Shown piece after piece: positions 60,911 through 64,000 of a stretch of 64,000 bases of DNA. How positions within the stretch are numbered: position 1 is the stretch's first letter; the number at the start of each line of letters is the position of its first letter. Location: contig CAZFIV010000015.1 in NCBI GenBank assembly GCA_964519665.1, positions 34,788-98,787 on the forward strand. Reading direction: 5' to 3'. The notes under the pieces are model-generated. The model saw only the letters and a program-made list of their open reading frames with translations. It did not search any database and had not been told where the DNA came from. The stretch comes from JANQQN01 sp964519665 (GTDB lineage Bacteria; Myxococcota; Kuafuiibacteriia; Kuafuiibacteriales; Kuafuiibacteriaceae). Both the position numbers and the translations under genes were made by a program.

Positions 60911-62293
60911 TCAACGAAAACGCTGAAGGTCGATCTTGTGATGCTTGATCCACCGATACAGCTGGGTTCGGTGCCACTTATTCTGCTCGGCCACCAGTTT
61001 CACGTTGCCCCGACCGCGCGCGAGCTCCCGTTCTATTTGTGCTCGGGACGGTGTCCCTTCGATCGGACCGGTCTGACCGAAGTCAACGTCGGGATCGGTG
61101 GTACCCGCCGGCTCGGTTCGTCGGCTGTCTTCGAACCGGGGCAACAGAGGCCCCTGGAGGGCACTCGGAAGGTCCTGCAGCTGGAACTCGTGGGCGTCGC
61201 CGGCAATGCCATCGGTCTTGCGGGCCAGATTGCGAAGCTCGCGGGCGTTCATCGGCCAGTCATGAAGCAACAGGGCTTCGCTGAACTCCGCCGCCGCCGC
61301 CCGTACGGGCGTCCCGTCGGACTCCGACTCGAGAAAGAACGTCCACAGATCGAGGATGTCTGCCTTGCGCTCGGACAGGGCAGGAATACGCAACGTCCAA
61401 ACGCTCAGCCTCGCCAGCAGGTCGTCACGGAACCCGTCCGATTCGAGCTGAGCGTTGGTGGCCGCCACAACCCGGAGGTCGACCCCGACCGCCGGACCAT
61501 GACCGAGAGGCTGCACGCGTTGATCTTCGAGAACCCGCAGGAGCTTGGCCTGCAGCGTGAGCGGCAGCTCGCCAACCTCATCAAGGAAAAGCGTTCCACC
61601 GGACGCCTCGGAAAAATAGCCTTTCTGGTCGCGGTCGGCGCCCGAGAAGGCGCCCCGGTAGTAGCCGAAGAACTGCGACTCCGCGAGAGTCTCAGGAATA
61701 GCCGCACAGTTGACAGCGACGAAAGGACCGGACCGACCGCTCGCGCGGTGAACGGCCCGCGCGGTCACCTCTTTACCAACCCCCGTGGGGCCCAAAATCA
61801 AGACCGTTCCCGATCGCCGAGCGACCGTCGCCACCGAGGCGCGCAACGCCTCGGTCGCCATGGAGCTGCCCACGATTTCTTTGATCGACGATGCATCGGC
61901 GTCGGGCGATGCCGGCATGCCTTCGCGGTCCGGGGGCCGGTCGACCACGAAAATCGTGTCCCCGGTCGACAGAACGTCGCCGTCCAGGGGCTGCCGTCCG
62001 ACGATGCGGCGACCGTCCAGGAAGGTCCCGTTGGTCGTATCGAGATCTTCGATCAAGTATCCGTGACCCTTGCTGGATGGCGTTAACCGCGCGTGCTGGC
62101 GCGACATGCGGCGGTCCCGAACCTGATTCTGGGTTTCGCGGCTGCGTCCGAATAAGTACGTTGGCCCGCTCAGGGGAAATGCGACCCCCAGCTGCGAGGT
62201 GTCGGGGCTCGCGACGATGCGAAGAAGCGGATGTTTCGCGCTGGAAGTCCCCTTGCTCGCCCGCCGGACCGTGGTGCCAGTCATCGTCGGCAT
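60911..62293 (-). CDS. FHA-domain sigma-54 activator with GAFSGA loop
   Basis: A 460-residue regulator. N-terminal FHA domain (about 25-120: YLFGRS, MSRQHARL, DTTNGTFLDG) that reads phospho-threonine; AAA+ domain with Walker A GPTGVGKE (168-175), GAFSGA (214-219, Ser for Thr in the sigma-54 loop) and TLFLDEVGELPL; C-terminal helix-turn-helix (VKLVAEQNKWHRTQLYRWI). FHA activators are common in Myxococcota and are linked to Ser/Thr kinases; none is adjacent. The ATG at 62293 has AGGAGG just upstream; an extension to 62338 is unlikely. Confidence 0.9.
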   Translation of the reverse strand: MPTMTGTTVRRASKGTSSAKHPLLRIVASPDTSQLGVAFPLSGPTYLFGRSRETQNQVRDRRMSRQHARLTPSSKGHGYLIEDLDTTNGTFLDGRRIVGRQPLDGDVLSTGDTIFVVDRPPDREGMPASPDADASSIKEIVGSSMATEALRASVATVARRSGTVLILGPTGVGKEVTARAVHRASGRSGPFVAVNCAAIPETLAESQFFGYYRGAFSGADRDQKGYFSEASGGTLFLDEVGELPLTLQAKLLRVLEDQRVQPLGHGPAVGVDLRVVAATNAQLESDGFRDDLLARLSVWTLRIPALSERKADILDLWTFFLESESDGTPVRAAAAEFSEALLLHDWPMNARELRNLARKTDGIAGDAHEFQLQDLPSALQGPLLPRFEDSRRTEPAGTTDPDVDFGQTGPIEGTPSRAQIERELARGRGNVKLVAEQNKWHRTQLYRWIKHHKIDLQRFR

Positions 62294-62350
62294 GGCTCCG
62301 TCCTCCTGGCTCACCACACGCAAAGTACCGCGTAGCAACTCACGCGTCGA

Positions 62351-62381
62351 GCCGGGATGGCCTCATCGGCCGACTCCCGGC
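62351..62381 (-). terminator. Weak stem-loop after tag
   Basis: GCCGGGA and TCCCGGC (7-bp arms) enclose inner GGCC/GGCC pairs about 11 bp downstream of the tag stop. There is no T-run, so it is at best a weak or Rho-assisted terminator. Confidence 0.3.
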
Positions 62382-62391
62382 GCGACCGCGG

Positions 62392-62973
62392 TCAAGGATC
62401 GTGGGTGGCCCCGATGGCTTCGACTTCGGCGTGGCGAAAGCACGATGTCAGGTGATCGTTCACCATTCCGACGGCTTGCATAAATGCGTACACGATGGTG
62501 GGCCCGCAGAATCGAAAGCCCTCTTGCCGCAAGGCTTTGCTGATCCGTCGAGACAGGGGCGTCTCGGCGGGCACCGAGCGCGGCGTGCGATAGCGATGGG
62601 TCACCGGGCGACCATCGACGAAGTCCCACAAAAATGCCGAAAAGCCATCTCGTTCGGTGATCCGCAGATATGCCTGGGCGTTCGTGACCGTTGCTTCGCA
62701 CTTGGCCCGATTGCGGACGATTCCGGAGTCTTGAAGGAGCCGTTCGATATCCTTCGGGCCATACCGTGCGATTCGATGGGGATCGAAATCGTCGAACGCC
62801 CGGCGAAAGTTGTCGCGCTTGCGAAGGATCGTGATCCAGCTCAGGCCGGCCTGGAATCCGTCGAGAATCAGCTTCTCGAACAACGCACGGTCGTCGAAGT
62901 CGGGCACGCCCCATTCGGTGTCGTGGTAAGCGACGTACATGGGATCGGTCCCGCACCACGCGCATCGGTCCAT
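62392..62973 (-). CDS. tag: DNA-3-methyladenine glycosylase I
   Basis: A 193-residue base-excision repair enzyme removing 3-methyladenine. Zinc-snap residues are in place: Cys4 in MDRCAWC, His in YHDTEWG, and His and Cys in NDHLTSCFRH; the catalytic-pocket segment HDTEWGVP and DGFQAGLSW are conserved. Length is standard. The ATG overlaps the ftsK stop (TGATG), so it is translated with ftsK. Confidence 0.96.
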   Translation of the reverse strand: MDRCAWCGTDPMYVAYHDTEWGVPDFDDRALFEKLILDGFQAGLSWITILRKRDNFRRAFDDFDPHRIARYGPKDIERLLQDSGIVRNRAKCEATVTNAQAYLRITERDGFSAFLWDFVDGRPVTHRYRTPRSVPAETPLSRRISKALRQEGFRFCGPTIVYAFMQAVGMVNDHLTSCFRHAEVEAIGATHDP

Positions 62974-64000
62974 CAGGTCGGCTCCGGCCCATCGGGCCCC
63001 ATCGCCGAGACCATGATTTCACGTTCACCCTTCGGCCCCTGTACCGGGCCAACGATGCCTTGTACCTCCATCATTTCGATCATCCGGGCCGCGCGATTGT
63101 AGCCGACCCGAAGCCTCCGCTGCAGCGCGGAGATGGAGGCCTTGCGGCTCTCGGTGACGAAGCGAACCGCTTGGTCGTAGAGCTCGTCGACGTCTTCGTC
63201 TGAAAAGCCGTCCGCGCCCTCGTCTTCCTTCGGCTGCAGGATTGTCGGGTCGTAGGTGGGTCGAGCCTGCTTTTTCCAGAATTCGGCGACCCGTTCGAGT
63301 TCGTCTTCGGAGACGAACGCGCCGTGCACCCGCACTGGATTGGGAGAGGCAACGCTCAAGAACAAGCTGTCGCCCATACCCAAGAGATTCTCGGCCCCCG
63401 GCGTATTGAGCACCGTCGCCGAGTCATGTCGACTCGCCACCCTAAACGCCAGCCGCGACGGAAAGTTGTTTTTGATGACCCCGGTAATGACGTCGGTCGA
63501 AGGGCGTTGAGTCGCCAACAGGACGTGAATCCCGGCCGCGCGCGCCTTCTGGGCCAGTCTTTGGACCGAAGCCTCGACGTCGCGAGGGGCGGCCATCATG
63601 AGGTCCGCGAACTCGTCGATCAGGACGACGATGAACGGCATGCGGGTCGGGAGGTCATCCGGGTCCCACGGGTCGGCGACATGCCGGGCGTCGGTCGGCG
63701 TCGCAGCGTCGACGTCATGACGGCGCTCCCCGGCGCGCACGACCTCCGGCCCTTCGGCGTCTCGAGCGGCGCGATAGCTGCTCTCGGCTTCACGCTGCTT
63801 GCGCAACTTGTCGACCTTCTTGTTGAAGCCCTGAATGTCTCGAACCTTGGCGTCGGACAAGAGCCGATAGCGTCGCTCCATCTCTTCGACGGTCCACGCC
63901 AGCGCGATCGAGGCCTTCTTGGGATCCGTGACCACCGGCAGCAGAAGGTGCGGAATGTCGTTGTACAGCGACAGCTCCAGCATCTTCGGATCGACCATGA
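62973..64000 (-). CDS. ftsK: DNA translocase FtsK/SpoIIIE, C-terminal part (5' end outside window)
   Basis: The visible ~342 residues are the end of the motor domain and the gamma domain. MVDPKMLELSLYNDIPHLLLPVVTD, Walker B FIVVLIDEFADLMM, LATQRPSTDVITGVIKNNFPSRLAFRV and LLGMGDSLFL are FtsK hallmarks; the gamma winged helix (about 275-340: ISALQRRLRVGYNRAARMIEMME) reads KOPS DNA. A ~45-residue hydrophilic insertion precedes Walker B. The Walker A motif and membrane domain lie beyond base 64000. The first in-frame Met inside the window is not the start. Confidence 0.96.
   Translation of the reverse strand, partial: MVDPKMLELSLYNDIPHLLLPVVTDPKKASIALAWTVEEMERRYRLLSDAKVRDIQGFNKKVDKLRKQREAESSYRAARDAEGPEVVRAGERRHDVDAATPTDARHVADPWDPDDLPTRMPFIVVLIDEFADLMMAAPRDVEASVQRLAQKARAAGIHVLLATQRPSTDVITGVIKNNFPSRLAFRVASRHDSATVLNTPGAENLLGMGDSLFLSVASPNPVRVHGAFVSEDELERVAEFWKKQARPTYDPTILQPKEDEGADGFSDEDVDELYDQAVRFVTESRKASISALQRRLRVGYNRAARMIEMMEVQGIVGPVQGPKGEREIMVSAMGPDGPEPT

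Noticed and set aside
1..64000. tRNA, rRNA, integrase, attachment site or phage genes
   Set aside because: None was recognised on either strand by eye; a tRNA or covariance scan could still find a small RNA that I missed.

Overview
The window looks like high-GC chromosomal DNA from a member of the Myxococcota. Two observations point there. The gene order around the type IVa pilus genes (ATPase, retraction ATPase, PilC, PilS, PilR; and pilin, PilG-position protein, PilH-like ABC ATPase, PilD, a second NtrBC pair, PilMNOPQ) follows the arrangement I remember from Myxococcus xanthus. A large exported protein at 35505-38639 also ends in a MYXO-CTERM-type tail (Cys motif, hydrophobic helix, Arg cluster). 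No tRNA, rRNA, CRISPR array or complete insertion sequence was seen. No genus is claimed.

Layout. 1-2945 (minus): PilH-like ABC ATPase (cut by the window edge), PilG-position TPR protein, a prepilin-like protein, and pilA, which has its own sigma-54 promoter and intrinsic terminator. 3176-13307 (plus): pilD, a histidine kinase/response regulator pair (PilS2/PilR2 position), a 605-bp spacer, then pilMNOPQ. 13351-20361 (plus): aroK-aroB fusion, lipoprotein, Roadblock-type protein, aroQ, efp, accB, accC and a GT4 glycosyltransferase, mostly with overlapping start and stop codons. 20405-23982 (minus): a RavA/ViaA-like MoxR-VWA pair and a secreted beta-rich protein. 24348-35427 (minus): ribF, aroE, pilB, an SDR oxidoreductase, pilT, pilC, pilS, pilR and a TPR protein. 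35505-38639 (plus): a subtilase-like, FG-GAP-bearing surface protein that has lost its catalytic His and Ser. 38596-40601 (minus): F0 genes atpZ, atpI, atpB, atpE. 40741-42528 (plus): hybrid histidine kinase. 42563-48002 (minus): rsmE, prmA, a fused M16 peptidase and a YheT-like hydrolase. 48117-53924 (minus): a tightly overlapped four-gene set (TPR protein, DUF6599-like protein, Tat-exported DUF362 protein, membrane polyferredoxin). 54340-56376 (plus): GT39-like membrane glycosyltransferase. 56401-62293 (minus): a sensorless sigma-54 activator, a DUF3482 GTPase, a DUF2868 membrane protein, a 186-bp palindromic element and an FHA-domain sigma-54 activator. 62392-64000 (minus): tag and the 3' part of ftsK.

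How it works together. The window encodes almost a whole type IVa pilus machine: pilins, prepilin peptidase, extension and retraction ATPases, platform, alignment complex and secretin. Its regulatory chain is visible as well: PilS to PilR to the sigma-54 promoter of pilA, with GTGAC/GTCAC inverted repeats upstream as candidate activator sites. Four sigma-54 activators lie in 64 kb, and two carry non-canonical GAFTGA loops (GAFTDA, GAFSGA). The least understood parts are the TPR/DUF6599/DUF362/polyferredoxin operon, whose Tat leader contains an in-frame 78-bp hairpin-bearing tandem duplication; the pseudo-subtilase; and the palindromic element next to the DUF2868/DUF3482 pair. All functional calls come from reading motifs and gene order; no database search was run.
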